DNA of 64,000 bases, from contig NZ_CP086322.1 of NCBI RefSeq assembly GCF_023277745.1, positions 434,001-498,000 on the forward strand, read 5' to 3'. The notes under the pieces were generated by a model that saw only the letters and a list, made by a program, of their open reading frames with translations, ran no database searches and was not told the origin of the DNA. The translations under genes were made by a program, and so were the position numbers. Source of the stretch: Streptomyces halobius. GTDB taxonomy: Bacteria > Actinomycetota > Actinomycetes > Streptomycetales > Streptomycetaceae. Below are positions 7,066-15,295 of the stretch, in pieces; position 1 is the first letter of the stretch; every line of letters begins with the position of its first letter.

Positions 7066-8553
7066 ATGGACCACGGCGTGGAGTTGCAGCCGCGGCCCGC
7101 GGACCACATACCGAGTGCGCGGCCGAGCCGGACGCCGCGCCGGGCGCTCCCCTGGCTGGCGGGTGTGGCGCTGGCCTTCGTCGCGGTGCAGCTCGTGCTG
7201 GTGGTGCCGGGGTCCGGTCTGGGCTGGGACGAGATCGTCTATGTGAGTCAGGTCCAGCCCGGGACACCCACGGCGTTCTTCTCCGCGCCCCGGGCGCGTG
7301 GGATCTCCTACCTCGTGGCTCCGGTTGCCGCGCTGACCGCCTCCACGACCGCGCTCCGGGTGTATCTCGCCGTCCTGTCCGGCCTCGGTCTCTTTCTCGC
7401 CCTGTGGGTGTGGCGGCGGCTCGTCCCGCCCCCTGTTCTCGGCTGCGCGGGACTGCTGTTCGCCAGTTTGTGGGTGACCCTGTTCTACGGGCCGCGCGCC
7501 ATGCCCAATCTGTGGTGTGCGCTGGGGGCGCTGGCCGCGACGGGCTGGTTTCTGCGCGCGGCGAGGGCGCGGGCGGACCGCGCGGCGCTCGTCGGGGTGG
7601 GGGCGGCGCTGGCGTTCGTGACGGTCCTGCGGCCGACCGACGGCGTCGGGCTCGCGGCCCCGTTGCTGGTGGCCGCCGTCGTGGTGCGGCCGTGGCGGCG
7701 CTTCGCCCTGCCTGCCGTGCTGGTGGCGGGAATCGTGGTGGGCGCGGCGCCCTGGGTCGTCGAGGCTTATCTCTCGTACGGCGGGCTGACGGCCCGAATG
7801 GACCGGGCCAGTGAGATCCAGGGCGGCATGGGCTGGCATATCGCCGTGGATGACCAGGTCCGCAGTCTGGGCGGGCGGACGCTGTGCCGTCCGTGCGGCG
7901 GCGAGTGGACGCACCCATGGACTGCGGTGTGGTGGTTCGCGCTGCCCGTCCTGGCCGCGTGCGGCGTCGCCTGCGCCAGAATCGCGCGCCGGGGCTCCAT
8001 CGCGCTGCTGGCCGTGGCGGCCGCGGTCACCCTGGCGTGGCCGTACCTCTTCTCCATCGACTACGCGGCACCGCGCTTTCTGCTGCCGGCCTATGCGCTG
8101 CTGGCCCTGCCCGTGGCGGAGTGCGTGGTGTGGTGTTTCACCCGCGTGCGCCCGGCCCCGCGCACCGTGGCCGGCGCCGCGATGGCGCTGGGCCTGGTCG
8201 GCCACCTGGCGGTGCAGTTCGCGGTGTTGACCCAGGTGGACGGCCGCAGCCGGGCCCGGCACCAGGATCTGACGGCGATCGGCGCCCAGCTGGAGCGCCA
8301 GGGCGTGCGTCCGCCCTGCGTCGTCACCGGTGAGCAGGCCATCCCCGTCGCGTACTACACGGGATGTACCTCACGCCAGCTCGACGGCCACGACGAGAGC
8401 ATCACCCAGCGGCAGTTGCTCGGTCTGGGCCGGCGGATGCCGCTGGTGGTCATCACGAAGAGCACACAGGCTCCGCCGTCGTTCGCCCGCGACTGGCACC
8501 CGTCCGGGATACCGGACGGCTACCTCGCGTGGATCTCTCCCCGGCCGTCATGA
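7066..8553 (+). CDS. polytopic membrane glycosyltransferase (PMT/ArnT-like, GT39/GT83 type)
   Basis: The 495-residue protein has about 10-12 hydrophobic helices. An acidic first extracytoplasmic loop (GLGWDEIVYVSQ, residues 49-60) is the position of the catalytic Asp/Glu pair in lipid-linked sugar transferases of the PMT/ArnT group. A short soluble C-terminal part follows. Such enzymes move a sugar from a polyprenyl-phosphate donor to a protein, lipid or cell-wall acceptor at the outer face of the membrane; the acceptor here is unknown. The ATG at 7066 has GAGGAG upstream and is preferred to an in-frame start at 6916. Its stop overlaps the convergent arsR stop by six bases. Confidence 0.7.
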   Translation: MDHGVELQPRPADHIPSARPSRTPRRALPWLAGVALAFVAVQLVLVVPGSGLGWDEIVYVSQVQPGTPTAFFSAPRARGISYLVAPVAALTASTTALRVYLAVLSGLGLFLALWVWRRLVPPPVLGCAGLLFASLWVTLFYGPRAMPNLWCALGALAATGWFLRAARARADRAALVGVGAALAFVTVLRPTDGVGLAAPLLVAAVVVRPWRRFALPAVLVAGIVVGAAPWVVEAYLSYGGLTARMDRASEIQGGMGWHIAVDDQVRSLGGRTLCRPCGGEWTHPWTAVWWFALPVLAACGVACARIARRGSIALLAVAAAVTLAWPYLFSIDYAAPRFLLPAYALLALPVAECVVWCFTRVRPAPRTVAGAAMALGLVGHLAVQFAVLTQVDGRSRARHQDLTAIGAQLERQGVRPPCVVTGEQAIPVAYYTGCTSRQLDGHDESITQRQLLGLGRRMPLVVITKSTQAPPSFARDWHPSGIPDGYLAWISPRPS

Positions 8554-8946
8554 GCGCTGTGCTCGGTCAACGGCCGTCGTCGGCGCGGCCGGTGTGTCGG
8601 TGAGGCCGAGTTGCAGGTGTTCGACGTGGTAGAGCGCCTGGTCGAGGAGTTCGGCGACATGGTTGTCGTGCAGGGCGTAGACCACCGAGCGGCCGTGCCG
8701 CTCGCCGACGACGAGGCCGAGGTTGCGCAGCAGTCGCAGCTGGTGGGAGCAGGCGGACTGTTCCATGCCGACTTCGGCGGCCAGCTCGGTGGCCGGCAGC
8801 GGGCCCTCGCGCAGCCTGGCCAGGATCAGCAGCCGGGACGGCGTGGCAAGGGCCTGGAGCGTGGTGGCGACCCTCGCGGCACTGGCCGGATCGAGGCGCT
8901 TGCGCGGGACGGCGTTCTCGGCGGGGGTGACGACTCCATGGCCCAT
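8548..8946 (-). CDS. ArsR/SmtB metal-sensing repressor with alpha-5 site
   Basis: The 132-residue protein has a winged helix (recognition region EVGMEQSACSHQLRLLRNLG) and, in the last helix, the full alpha-5 metal motif Asp94-x-His96-x10-His107-x2-His110, the ligand set of CzrA/NmtR-type sensors for Zn, Co or Ni. It is divergent from a P1B-4 metal exporter, the standard layout where metal binding releases the repressor. A TAGGAT box six bases before the ATG suggests a leaderless transcript. A 20-bp dyad in the 180-bp intergenic gap is the likely operator. Confidence 0.9.
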   Translation of the reverse strand: MGHGVVTPAENAVPRKRLDPASAARVATTLQALATPSRLLILARLREGPLPATELAAEVGMEQSACSHQLRLLRNLGLVVGERHGRSVVYALHDNHVAELLDQALYHVEHLQLGLTDTPAAPTTAVDRAQRS

Positions 8947-8976
8947 GGCCGTATCCTACTGACCGCATGATGGCAT

Positions 8977-8996
8977 GAAGGAATGTTCATTCGTTC
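8977..8996. promoter_or_regulatory. operator of the alpha-5 ArsR repressor
   Basis: Half-sites GAA-G-GAATG and CATTC-G-TTC are symmetric around a TT centre, with one mismatched pair. The dyad lies just upstream of a TATAGT -10 (9000-9005) facing the ATPase gene and just upstream of the arsR promoter, so one site can control both. Confidence 0.7.
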
Positions 8997-9129
8997 CTCT
9001 ATAGTGGAGGGGTTGCACCCGTTCCGCCCCTGGCTGCGAGGGATCGCCACACCATGCCTGCCACACTGACCGCCCCTCCGGCCCCCGGTCGACATCCGGA
9101 AAACCACGGCGCCCCGGCGCCGCACCCGG

Positions 9130-11082
9130 GTGTTCACACTGCCGGAGGCCCGCTGGGCCACGGCCGCCCTGGCGCTGTTCCTGATGGCGCTGCCCCTGCA
9201 GTTGCTCGGGGCCGACGCATGGACCTGGGTGCCGCTCTACGCACTCACCTACGCCACCGGCGGCTGGGAACCCGGCTGGGCCGGTCTCAAGGCCCTGCGG
9301 GAGAAGACGCTGGATGTGGACCTGCTGATGATCGTCGCGGCCCTCGGGGCGGCGGCGATCGGCCAGGTCATGGACGGCGCACTGCTGATCGTCATCTTCG
9401 CGAGCTCCGGTGCCCTGGAGGCCCTCGCGACCGCACGTACCGCCGACTCGGTGCGCGGCCTGCTCGACCTGGCCCCGGCCACCGCCACCCGGATCACCGA
9501 CGGCGGCATGGAGGAAACCGTGCCCGCCGAGGCGCTGACGATCGGCGACACCGTGGTGATCCGGCCCGGCGAGCGGGTGGGCGCCGACGGCCGGGTGCTG
9601 GACGGGGCGAGCGAGGTCGACCAGGCGACGATCACCGGCGAACCCCTGCCGGTGACGAAGGAGACCGGGGACGAGGTGTTCGCGGGCACCGTCAACGGCA
9701 CCGGCGCCCTGCGGGTGCGTGTGGAGCGGGACGCGGCGGATTCGGTGATCGCCCGCATCGTGGCCATGGTCGAGGAAGCCTCCCGCACCAAGGCACCCAC
9801 CCAGCTGTTCATCGAGAAGGTCGAACAGACCTATAGCGTCGGCATGGTCGCGGCCACCCTCGCACTGTTCGTCCTGCCGCTGGCCTTCGGCGCCGATCTG
9901 CGGCCCACCCTGCTGCGCGCGATGACCTTCATGATCGTCGCCTCGCCGTGCGCGGTGGTACTGGCCACCATGCCGCCGCTGCTGTCCGCGATCGCCAACG
10001 CCGGCCGCCACGGCGTGCTGGTCAAGTCCGCCGTCGTCATGGAGCGCCTCGGCCAGGTCGACGCCGTCGCCCTCGACAAGACCGGCACCCTCACCGCGGG
10101 CATCCCCCACGTCACGGATATCCAGCCCCTGGCCGGCAGCAGGCTGCACGAGGACACCCTGCTGGCCCTCGCGGCGGCCGCCGAGCACCCCAGCGAGCAC
10201 CCGCTCGGCCGCGCCGTCGTCGACGCCGCCCGCCTCCGCGACCTGGACATCCCCACCGCGACGGACTTCACCGCCGCCCCGGGCCTGGGCGTCAGCGCCA
10301 CCATTGACGGGACGAGGATCGCGGTCGGCAGCCCGGCCCGGCTGCTGGACGGCCTGACCGGGCAGCTCACCGAGGGCGCCGAGGCGGCCGCCGTCCTGGA
10401 GAGCGCGGGACGCACCGCGGTTCTGGTCACCGTGGACGGCACCCCGGTGGGCGTTCTCGGCATCGCCGACCGTGTGCGCCCCGACGCCGTCGGCACCGTC
10501 CGTGGCCTGGCCGCCCTGACCGGCCGCCCGCCGGTCCTGGTCACCGGCGACAACCCCCGCGCCGCCGCCCAACTGGCCGCCGTAGTAGGCATCTCCGACG
10601 TCCGAGCGGGACTTCTTCCCCCGGACAAGGTCACCGCGGTACGGGAGTGGGAGTCCACGGGCCGGAAGGTCATGGTGGTCGGTGACGGAGTCAACGACGC
10701 CCCCGCGCTGGCCGCCGCCCATACCGGCATCGCCATGGGCCGCGTCGGCTCCGACCTCGCCCTGGAGACCGCCGACATGGTCGTGGTACGCGACGAACTG
10801 GCCGCGATCCCCACCGTCATGGCGCTCTCCCGCCGGTCCCGCAAGCTGGTGACGCAGAACCTGGTCATCGCCGGGGTGTTCATCACCGGACTGGCCATCT
10901 GGGATCTGGCCGGGCACCTGCCGCTGCCGCTGGGAGTCGCCGGACACGAGGGCTCCACCATTCTCGTCGGCCTCAACGGCCTCCGTCTGCTGCGGGACGC
11001 CGCCTGGCGCCGTGCCGCGGCGTCCTGCGGGGACGACAGGGATGCCGACAAGGTGACGGCGGGTGAGGCATCGCAGCCGTAA
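9130..11082 (+). CDS. P1B-4 type heavy-metal transporting ATPase
   Basis: The 650-residue P-type ATPase has the phosphorylation motif DKTGT (near 316), HP motif (SEHPLG, near 356), GDGVNDAP (near 518), the membrane SPC motif (near 272) and HEGST in the last helix (near 606). SPC plus HEG[S/G]T marks the P1B-4 group (CoaT/CtpD-like), which exports Co2+, Fe2+ or Zn2+, and there is no N-terminal metal-binding domain, also typical. The GTG at 9130 has no good ribosome site. An ATG at 9054 in another frame begins a family-like N-terminus (MPATLTAPPAP), and the frame upstream of 9130 reads RKTTAPRRRTRVFTLPEARW, so one base may be missing near 9080-9100. The alpha-5 ArsR repressor is divergent. Confidence 0.88.
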   Translation: MFTLPEARWATAALALFLMALPLQLLGADAWTWVPLYALTYATGGWEPGWAGLKALREKTLDVDLLMIVAALGAAAIGQVMDGALLIVIFASSGALEALATARTADSVRGLLDLAPATATRITDGGMEETVPAEALTIGDTVVIRPGERVGADGRVLDGASEVDQATITGEPLPVTKETGDEVFAGTVNGTGALRVRVERDAADSVIARIVAMVEEASRTKAPTQLFIEKVEQTYSVGMVAATLALFVLPLAFGADLRPTLLRAMTFMIVASPCAVVLATMPPLLSAIANAGRHGVLVKSAVVMERLGQVDAVALDKTGTLTAGIPHVTDIQPLAGSRLHEDTLLALAAAAEHPSEHPLGRAVVDAARLRDLDIPTATDFTAAPGLGVSATIDGTRIAVGSPARLLDGLTGQLTEGAEAAAVLESAGRTAVLVTVDGTPVGVLGIADRVRPDAVGTVRGLAALTGRPPVLVTGDNPRAAAQLAAVVGISDVRAGLLPPDKVTAVREWESTGRKVMVVGDGVNDAPALAAAHTGIAMGRVGSDLALETADMVVVRDELAAIPTVMALSRRSRKLVTQNLVIAGVFITGLAIWDLAGHLPLPLGVAGHEGSTILVGLNGLRLLRDAAWRRAAASCGDDRDADKVTAGEASQP

Positions 11083-11121
11083 CGCCGCGGCTGCCGGGCA
11101 GACGGCCGACCCCGGACATGA

Positions 11122-11144
11122 TATAAAAATGGAAACCATTTCCA
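11122..11144 (+). promoter_or_regulatory. Zur box and -10 element for the COG0523-like gene
   Basis: TGGAAACCATTTCCA (11130-11144) is a 7-1-7 near-palindrome agreeing at 11 of 15 positions with the Streptomyces Zur consensus TGAAAATGATTTTCA. A TATAAA -10 (11122-11127) lies immediately upstream, so bound Zur would cover the transcription start. Confidence 0.7.
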
Positions 11145-11214
11145 ACAATGCCGGAGTGTCCATGAACCGAACCCCACCACGCCGCTCAAGCCGTCCGCCC
11201 GCTCACCTCAACTG

Positions 11215-12447
11215 ATGCCTCAACCGATGGAAAACCGTGTGCCCAAGAGCCTGTTGAGTGTGGTGGCCGGCAACACCCCGGACGTGCGGGGCAAGGCGGT
11301 CGACCATCTGCTGCGCCGCTCGCCCCACGCCGTGGTACTGGCCGTGTCGATCCAGGGCCGGGACGGCGGGTATCCGTTCGTGCAGCGCTTTGTCTCCGGT
11401 GTCGATGCCGGGCCGAGGGGGTCCGTTGTGCGGGGCACCACCGGCGACCCGGTGGTCGTCCTCCGCCAGGACCTGCTCACCCTCCGACGCGGCGCACGCC
11501 CGCCCCATGTCGTCCTCACCCTCCCGGAAGAGCTCGATGTGCTGCCTTTTCTGGTGGAGTTGTGGCGTCCGCGCATCGGAGCGAGTGCGCTGGGAGACCA
11601 TTACGATCCGGCGCCGCTCATGGTCGCCCTCGATCCGGCGTCATTCCTGGCCGACATCGGGTGTGTGCACCGCGCCGTCGCCTTGTGGAACGGCATCGAC
11701 CGCACTGCCCCCTTGACCCCCGCAGAGGTCGCCGCCCGTCAGGTGGAGGCCGCAGATGTGCTGATCGTGCCCGGCGCAGGGCCTTCGGACGAGCGGTGGG
11801 ATCCTTCGGACGAACGGCGGGCGGGCGGAGTCGCCGCGCTGGCAGGGCACTTGAACCCGTCGGCCACACTCCTGCCGCACGCCGCGCACGAATCCGGCAC
11901 CGGTGCAACCGGGCCGGCCGCCCTCACCCGGCCCGCGCCGCGGGGAACCATCGAGGAATGGCGGGCGAGACTGGAGCCGGTGACCGTACGCCGCCCTCGC
12001 CGTGGCATCGAGCGGAGCGTGGAGTCGGTGCTGTGGCGGGCCCGGCGTCCACTGCATCCAGCGCGGCTGGCGGACGCCCTCGCCGACGTGATGTCCGGTG
12101 TGGTGCGCAGCCGTGGACACCTGTGGCTGTCCAGCCGCCCCGGGTCGGTGGTGACCTGGCGCTCGGCCGGTCCCCACCTGGAACTCCGGGAAACGGACCG
12201 CTGGCTGGAGCTCGGCGATGAGCACGCCTGGCGGAGCGCCTCCCCGCAACGACGCACGATGGCCTCATGGTTCTGGCACGACTACTACGGCGAACGCCGC
12301 AACGAGATCGTCTTCACCGGCATCGACCTCGACCGCGACCGGCTGCGCTCGGCCCTTGATGCGGCCCTGCTCAACGATGCGGAACTCTCTCTCGGCCCCG
12401 ATGGATGGGCCGGTATCCCGGACCCCTTGCTCGCCGATCCCTCCTGA
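11215..12447 (+). CDS. CobW/COG0523-like protein with degenerate P-loop, Zur-regulated
   Basis: The product is up to 410 residues. The C-terminal third (VESVLWRARRPLHPARLADA, then RSRGHLWLSSRPGSVVTWRS) is a clear CobW_C domain, and the fold resembles COG0523 GTPases used as zinc chaperones under zinc starvation. However, the N-terminus (SLLSVVAGNTPDVRGKAVDH) has no GxxGxGKT P-loop and no CxCC metal motif, so GTP use is doubtful. A Zur-like box lies 70-85 bp upstream. Possible starts at 11215, 11227 and a GTG at 11239 all lack a convincing ribosome site; the last gives the usual family N-terminus. Convergent with cysteine-free ribosomal protein L32, a second Zur-type target. Confidence 0.75.
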   Translation: MPQPMENRVPKSLLSVVAGNTPDVRGKAVDHLLRRSPHAVVLAVSIQGRDGGYPFVQRFVSGVDAGPRGSVVRGTTGDPVVVLRQDLLTLRRGARPPHVVLTLPEELDVLPFLVELWRPRIGASALGDHYDPAPLMVALDPASFLADIGCVHRAVALWNGIDRTAPLTPAEVAARQVEAADVLIVPGAGPSDERWDPSDERRAGGVAALAGHLNPSATLLPHAAHESGTGATGPAALTRPAPRGTIEEWRARLEPVTVRRPRRGIERSVESVLWRARRPLHPARLADALADVMSGVVRSRGHLWLSSRPGSVVTWRSAGPHLELRETDRWLELGDEHAWRSASPQRRTMASWFWHDYYGERRNEIVFTGIDLDRDRLRSALDAALLNDAELSLGPDGWAGIPDPLLADPS

Positions 12448-12555
12448 CCCTGCGGGGCAGGCAGTTGACGGAGCTGGAGCCCGCATCCTCGGGTGGGCGT
12501 GGCTCGTGATCGCAACGCGCCGACTGCATCAGGCCGTTGGAGGCGAGCGGACGTA

Positions 12556-12598
12556 CCGGGTTGGGCAGTGCCGTGGCTGCGACCACCGCCCAACCCGG
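12556..12598. terminator. bidirectional hairpin terminator
   Basis: CCGGGTTGGGC (12556-12566) pairs exactly with GCCCAACCCGG (12588-12598) around a 21-base loop, between the convergent ends of the COG0523-like gene and rpmF. Confidence 0.7.
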
Positions 12599-12603
12599 AG
12601 TCT

Positions 12604-12783
12604 TCAGGACCCGGAGTCCTCAGGGCGGGGCAGGGCGCGCTCATACGCCGCGGCCACCCGCCGGGGCACCGAGTAGGCGGAACCGTCGACGGTGACCGGC
12701 CTGAGCCGTGGCGTGGTGGCCTGCCACTCGCCGCGGCGATGACGGGTGTTGCTGCGGGATATCTTCCGCTTGCGAACGGCCAT
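12604..12783 (-). CDS. rpmF: ribosomal protein bL32, cysteine-free paralogue
   Basis: The 59-residue protein begins MAVRKRKISRSNTRHRRGEW, the conserved N-terminus of bL32. It contains no cysteine, so the usual zinc ribbon is absent: this is a C-minus paralogue, the kind expressed under zinc limitation so that zinc held in ribosomes can be released. The ribosome site GGAGAT precedes the ATG. A Zur-like box with one perfect half lies about 37 bp upstream of the start. Confidence 0.9.
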   Translation of the reverse strand: MAVRKRKISRSNTRHRRGEWQATTPRLRPVTVDGSAYSVPRRVAAAYERALPRPEDSGS

Positions 12784-12819
12784 GGCAATCTCCTGGGTTG
12801 GAACGCCGTAAACGCTACA

Positions 12820-12834
12820 TGAAAATGGATCCCA
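12820..12834 (-). promoter_or_regulatory. Zur box candidate for rpmF
   Basis: On the minus strand TGGGATCCATTTTCA agrees at 10 of 15 positions with the Zur consensus, with the ATTTTCA half perfect. Possible promoter hexamers TTGTTA and TAGCGT flank it on either side. Confidence 0.6.
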
Positions 12835-13164
12835 ATAACAAGGAGGGGTGGGCGCTCAGGCCAGCGACAGGAGGATCCGGAAGGTCGCCCCCGCCCCGGT
12901 CCCGTCCCCGACCCCTGTCACCCGCTCCGGCTCCGCTTCCGCCCCCTCCCCCGCCGCGGCTCCCCCTCCGGGGCCGCCAGCGGCGGTATCGGTCACGGCA
13001 CATCCCTGGCGGACCAACCCCAAAATCCGTGAGAGCGGACCGGCGGAGCCCGAGAACCGCACCGCGGCGCCCCAAATGTTCACATCCGGCCCTTAGACTT
13101 GCGGAATTCTTCCACTCGATAGTTGATGTGAGTGCCAGGTCCGGTCGACGTGCGGAGGTGCGGG
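12835..13164. other. intergenic, no supported gene
   Basis: Between the rpmF promoter and the small gene at 13165. A minus-strand open frame (12856-13083) ends GTGAGATFRILLSLA, faintly like the end of a histidine-kinase ATPase domain, but the rest is Gly/Ala/Glu-rich with no usable start and is not called. Confidence 0.4.
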
Positions 13165-13341
13165 GTGGGCGGGTTCGCCGAGACGATACGGGAGCGGGTA
13201 CGGGTGGCACGCGCCGCGGTGGCGGCGGCGAGCGAGGCCGACGACGCGTACGAAGTGGCCGTGGCCCAAGACGAGTTGGACGAAATGGTGCGGCTGGCGC
13301 GGATCAACGGCGTGGACCCGAACCGTGCCGATGGCGGGTGA
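13165..13341 (+). CDS. small conserved helical protein
   Basis: A 58-residue acidic protein (VGGFAETIRERVRVARAAVA... ending NGVDPNRADGG), probably two alpha-helices with heptad-like spacing. It resembles small hypothetical proteins seen widely in streptomycetes. The GTG at 13165 has GGAGG six bases upstream and is preferred to the ATG at 13132, which lacks one. Function unknown. Confidence 0.65.
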   Translation: MGGFAETIRERVRVARAAVAAASEADDAYEVAVAQDELDEMVRLARINGVDPNRADGG

Positions 13342-13353
13342 GCGCCAGGCCGC

Positions 13354-13704
13354 TCAGTCCGTCCCGGGAAAGGCGTTCAGCAGCCGCGGCGGAGCCGCCT
13401 GCTTCCAGGAGTCCACGAGGATGTCCCGCAGCTCGTCCATGTCCTCCAGCGCGGCCAGCCGCACCCGCACCCAGTGGGAACTCGCCTCATGCGGCGGCAC
13501 CCAGAACTTCTCCGGTTCCGCCGCGATCAGCTCCTTCCGCTCGTGGATCGGGCACCGCACCGCGAACGAGGTCTCATCGTCGGGAACCGTGATGAACATC
13601 TTCCCCGCGCCCCGGAAGGTGGGCATGCCCCAGGCGATCTTCTCCACCGTCTCCGGCAGGGACAGTGCGATACGCCGGACGTCATCGGAATCGGCCATGG
13701 TCAT
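13354..13704 (-). CDS. MmcQ/YjbR family protein
   Basis: The 116-residue product MTMADSDDVRRIALSLPETV... matches the MmcQ/YjbR fold: an N-terminal helix, LPETVEKIAWGMPTFR, then strands with KMFITVP and a C-terminal helix. The family has a CyaY-like fold sometimes called DNA-binding, but no firm function. An in-frame ATG at 13728 would add eight residues; the start at 13704 gives the usual family N-terminus. It is convergent with the preceding small gene. Confidence 0.8.
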   Translation of the reverse strand: MTMADSDDVRRIALSLPETVEKIAWGMPTFRGAGKMFITVPDDETSFAVRCPIHERKELIAAEPEKFWVPPHEASSHWVRVRLAALEDMDELRDILVDSWKQAAPPRLLNAFPGTD

Positions 13705-13890
13705 GGGCCCTACATTAAGCATCCCCACGGACGTGTACGAACATCATGTGCGAGGGATCGGCATCCGTCTTGTGTGCGCATGCGGAGTTGTCGACACGCT
13801 CTACGCCACAACACACGCGACAAGACATGCGTGAACTACCACCGGAGATGCATCAATGACCGGATATCCATGAGTAACTGCCGCTGACTA

Positions 13891-14346
13891 CTAAGGCATT
13901 GCGGTCCGGTGCGTCGCCATATGGTCGATCAGTTTGGTGCGGGTCGCCACGAGGCGATGGGCGAGGATTTCGGTGATGGTGCGCACCAGCTCAAGGCCCA
14001 GGGCCGGTTCCGCCTCGCAGAGCGCCCGTACCGCGGCTCCCTCGAACTCGTAGGCGCGTACCGGGCTGAACGCCTCCGCCCCGAAATCCCACTTGTAGGG
14101 CGGGAACAGCCATGACCAGCCGAGCAGGTCGCCGGGCCCGAGCGTCGCCACGGCCACCCGGCGTCGGCCGGGCACCTGCAGGTCGAGCGAGACCGATCCC
14201 GAGCGCAGCACCCAGAAACGGTCGGCGGTGGCCCCTTCCTCGAAGATCCGTGCGTCCTGGTCGAAGCCGACCTGGTGGGCCAGCGTCATCAGTCGGTCAC
14301 GGTGTGCTGCCGGAAGCGCGACCAGCAGGCGCGTCGCGTTGGTCAT
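13891..14346 (-). CDS. cyclic nucleotide-binding domain protein
   Basis: The 151-residue protein is almost entirely one cNMP-binding/CRP-type beta-roll: HQVGFDQDARIFEEGATADR at the N-terminus, FWVLRSGSVSLDLQVPGRRR, the phosphate-binding-cassette region LGPGDLLGWSWLFPP, and a C-terminal helix. There is no DNA-binding domain, so it may act as a small sensor or adaptor. Stand-alone proteins of this type occur beside CBS, DUF2267 and Hsp20 genes in actinobacterial stress clusters, as here. ATG at 14346 has GGAGGGG upstream. The frame stays open far upstream through unrelated gene remnants, which I exclude. Confidence 0.8.
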   Translation of the reverse strand: MTNATRLLVALPAAHRDRLMTLAHQVGFDQDARIFEEGATADRFWVLRSGSVSLDLQVPGRRRVAVATLGPGDLLGWSWLFPPYKWDFGAEAFSPVRAYEFEGAAVRALCEAEPALGLELVRTITEILAHRLVATRTKLIDHMATHRTAMP

Positions 14347-14519
14347 GACTGGGCCCCTCCTCGCCGACGGCAGGAAAGCCATGCCGGGCTGCCGGGTATC
14401 TGCGGCCACCCGTCCTTCCCGCTTCTCATTGAAACCGCGTTCGGCCGGTGCGGCACCCCGGAGCGCGGGATGCCGGGACTCCGGTCGGGCATCATGCCGT
14501 GCGGCACGGACGCCGCTCA

Positions 14520-14860
14520 GGTCATCCGTCAGCTTGGGCATCTCCCCCTTCGCCGTCGTGATGTCGATCACGGAGAATGCCGCCCCCTGCGGATCGCTCA
14601 GCGCCACGAACCGGCCGAACGGGGTGTCCGTCGGCCCGAAATGCAGCCGCCCGCCGCGCTCGGTCGCCTTGGCCGACCAGACGAATGGGCTATGGCCGCC
14701 CTGCGCGTCGTTCCAGGGGTGGTAGTGATCGGAGACCCACAACTCCCGGAAGCCGGCCTGCGCCATGCGACACCGCGCCACCGGTCTGACCGAGAACTCG
14801 GTGGTCCCGTGCGACGCCGCCGAGCTGTGTAGCATCCCCGCGCCGCGCCATCGCCCACAG
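14520..14860 (-). pseudogene. in-frame chimera of two gene remnants (LLM oxidoreductase + VOC domain)
   Basis: Reading on the minus strand, the first part (about 14770-14690) gives QAGFRELWVSDHYHPWNDAQ and then GGHSPFVWS, a signature N-terminal segment of F420-dependent luciferase-like oxidoreductases. It joins in frame to AKATERGGRLHFGPTDTPFG and RFVALSDPQGAAFSVIDI (about 14687-14560), the C-terminal part of a glyoxalase/VOC domain. Neither domain is complete and there is no convincing start or stop of its own. This looks like recombination between two decayed genes rather than a functional fusion. Confidence 0.65.
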
Positions 14861-14871
14861 ACCAAGGAGCT

Positions 14872-14903
14872 CCAGGCGCGGCCCGGGGGCGGGCCGCGCC
14901 TGG
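14872..14903 (-). terminator. terminator after the first DUF2267 gene
   Basis: CCAGGCGCGGCCCG (14872-14885) and CGGGCCGCGCCTGG (14890-14903) form a perfect 14-bp stem with a GGGG loop, just past the DUF2267 stop codon. Confidence 0.75.
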
Positions 14904-14908
14904 TCCGC

Positions 14909-15295
14909 TCAGCGGCTGAGCCCCGGCCTGCCGAAGAGAGTGGCGTAGCCCGAGGGCAGCTGACCGAGGATCTGATTCAGCTCTCCGCCGGAGACGGCAT
15001 CGGCGACGGTGGCCAGCACCGCACTGGCGTCCCACTCGGCGGTGCGAGCATGTGCGCCGGTGCGCTCGGCCACCCGGCGCAGGAACTCTTCCCGGCCGTA
15101 ACCTTCCGGCTCCCCGTTGCTGCGCAGGGCCCGGTCCAGTGGTGGAGGCAGTTGCGTGGCCAGGTTCTTGGCCTCGCCCGGGGGGATGCGGTCGGCCGGC
15201 ACCCGGAGTACGGCTGCGGTGATCTTCCTGGCCTCCTCCTGGTCTTCGTACTCGCCGCGCTCACGCACCATGGCCAGGAACTCGTCGAACTTCAT
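14909..15295 (-). CDS. DUF2267 domain protein (1 of 3)
   Basis: The 128-residue protein MKFDEFLAMVRERGEYEDQE... is a single DUF2267 domain, an all-helical fold of unknown function common in actinobacterial stress clusters. It ends with the family motif LNQILGQLPSGYATLFGRPG. Two paralogues lie at 17496 and 17998, and the three flank the rheA/hsp18 pair. It is probably cotranscribed with the CBS gene 94 bp upstream. The ATG is chosen from the family start; the frame is open upstream without similarity. Confidence 0.85.
   Translation of the reverse strand: MKFDEFLAMVRERGEYEDQEEARKITAAVLRVPADRIPPGEAKNLATQLPPPLDRALRSNGEPEGYGREEFLRRVAERTGAHARTAEWDASAVLATVADAVSGGELNQILGQLPSGYATLFGRPGLSR

Noticed and set aside
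9054-9836. Open frame on the plus strand starting ATG 9054 (260 residues)
   Set aside because: After the first ten or so residues it is an Arg/Gly/Pro-rich shadow of the P1B-4 ATPase; only its start region may belong to the ATPase gene.
8956-11163. 735-residue open frame antisense to the P1B-4 ATPase
   Set aside because: High-GC shadow frame with Gly/Arg/His/Gln-rich composition and no domain.
12856-13083. Minus-strand open frame ending GTGAGATFRILLSLA, like the end of a histidine kinase
   Set aside because: The rest is Gly/Ala/Glu-rich, has no H, N or G boxes, no ribosome site and no partner gene; similarity is too short to call even a pseudogene.
14346-14865. N-terminal extension making the cNMP-domain protein a 324-residue fusion
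   Set aside because: The extension consists of two unrelated gene remnants, and the ATG at 14346 has its own GGAGGGG ribosome site.
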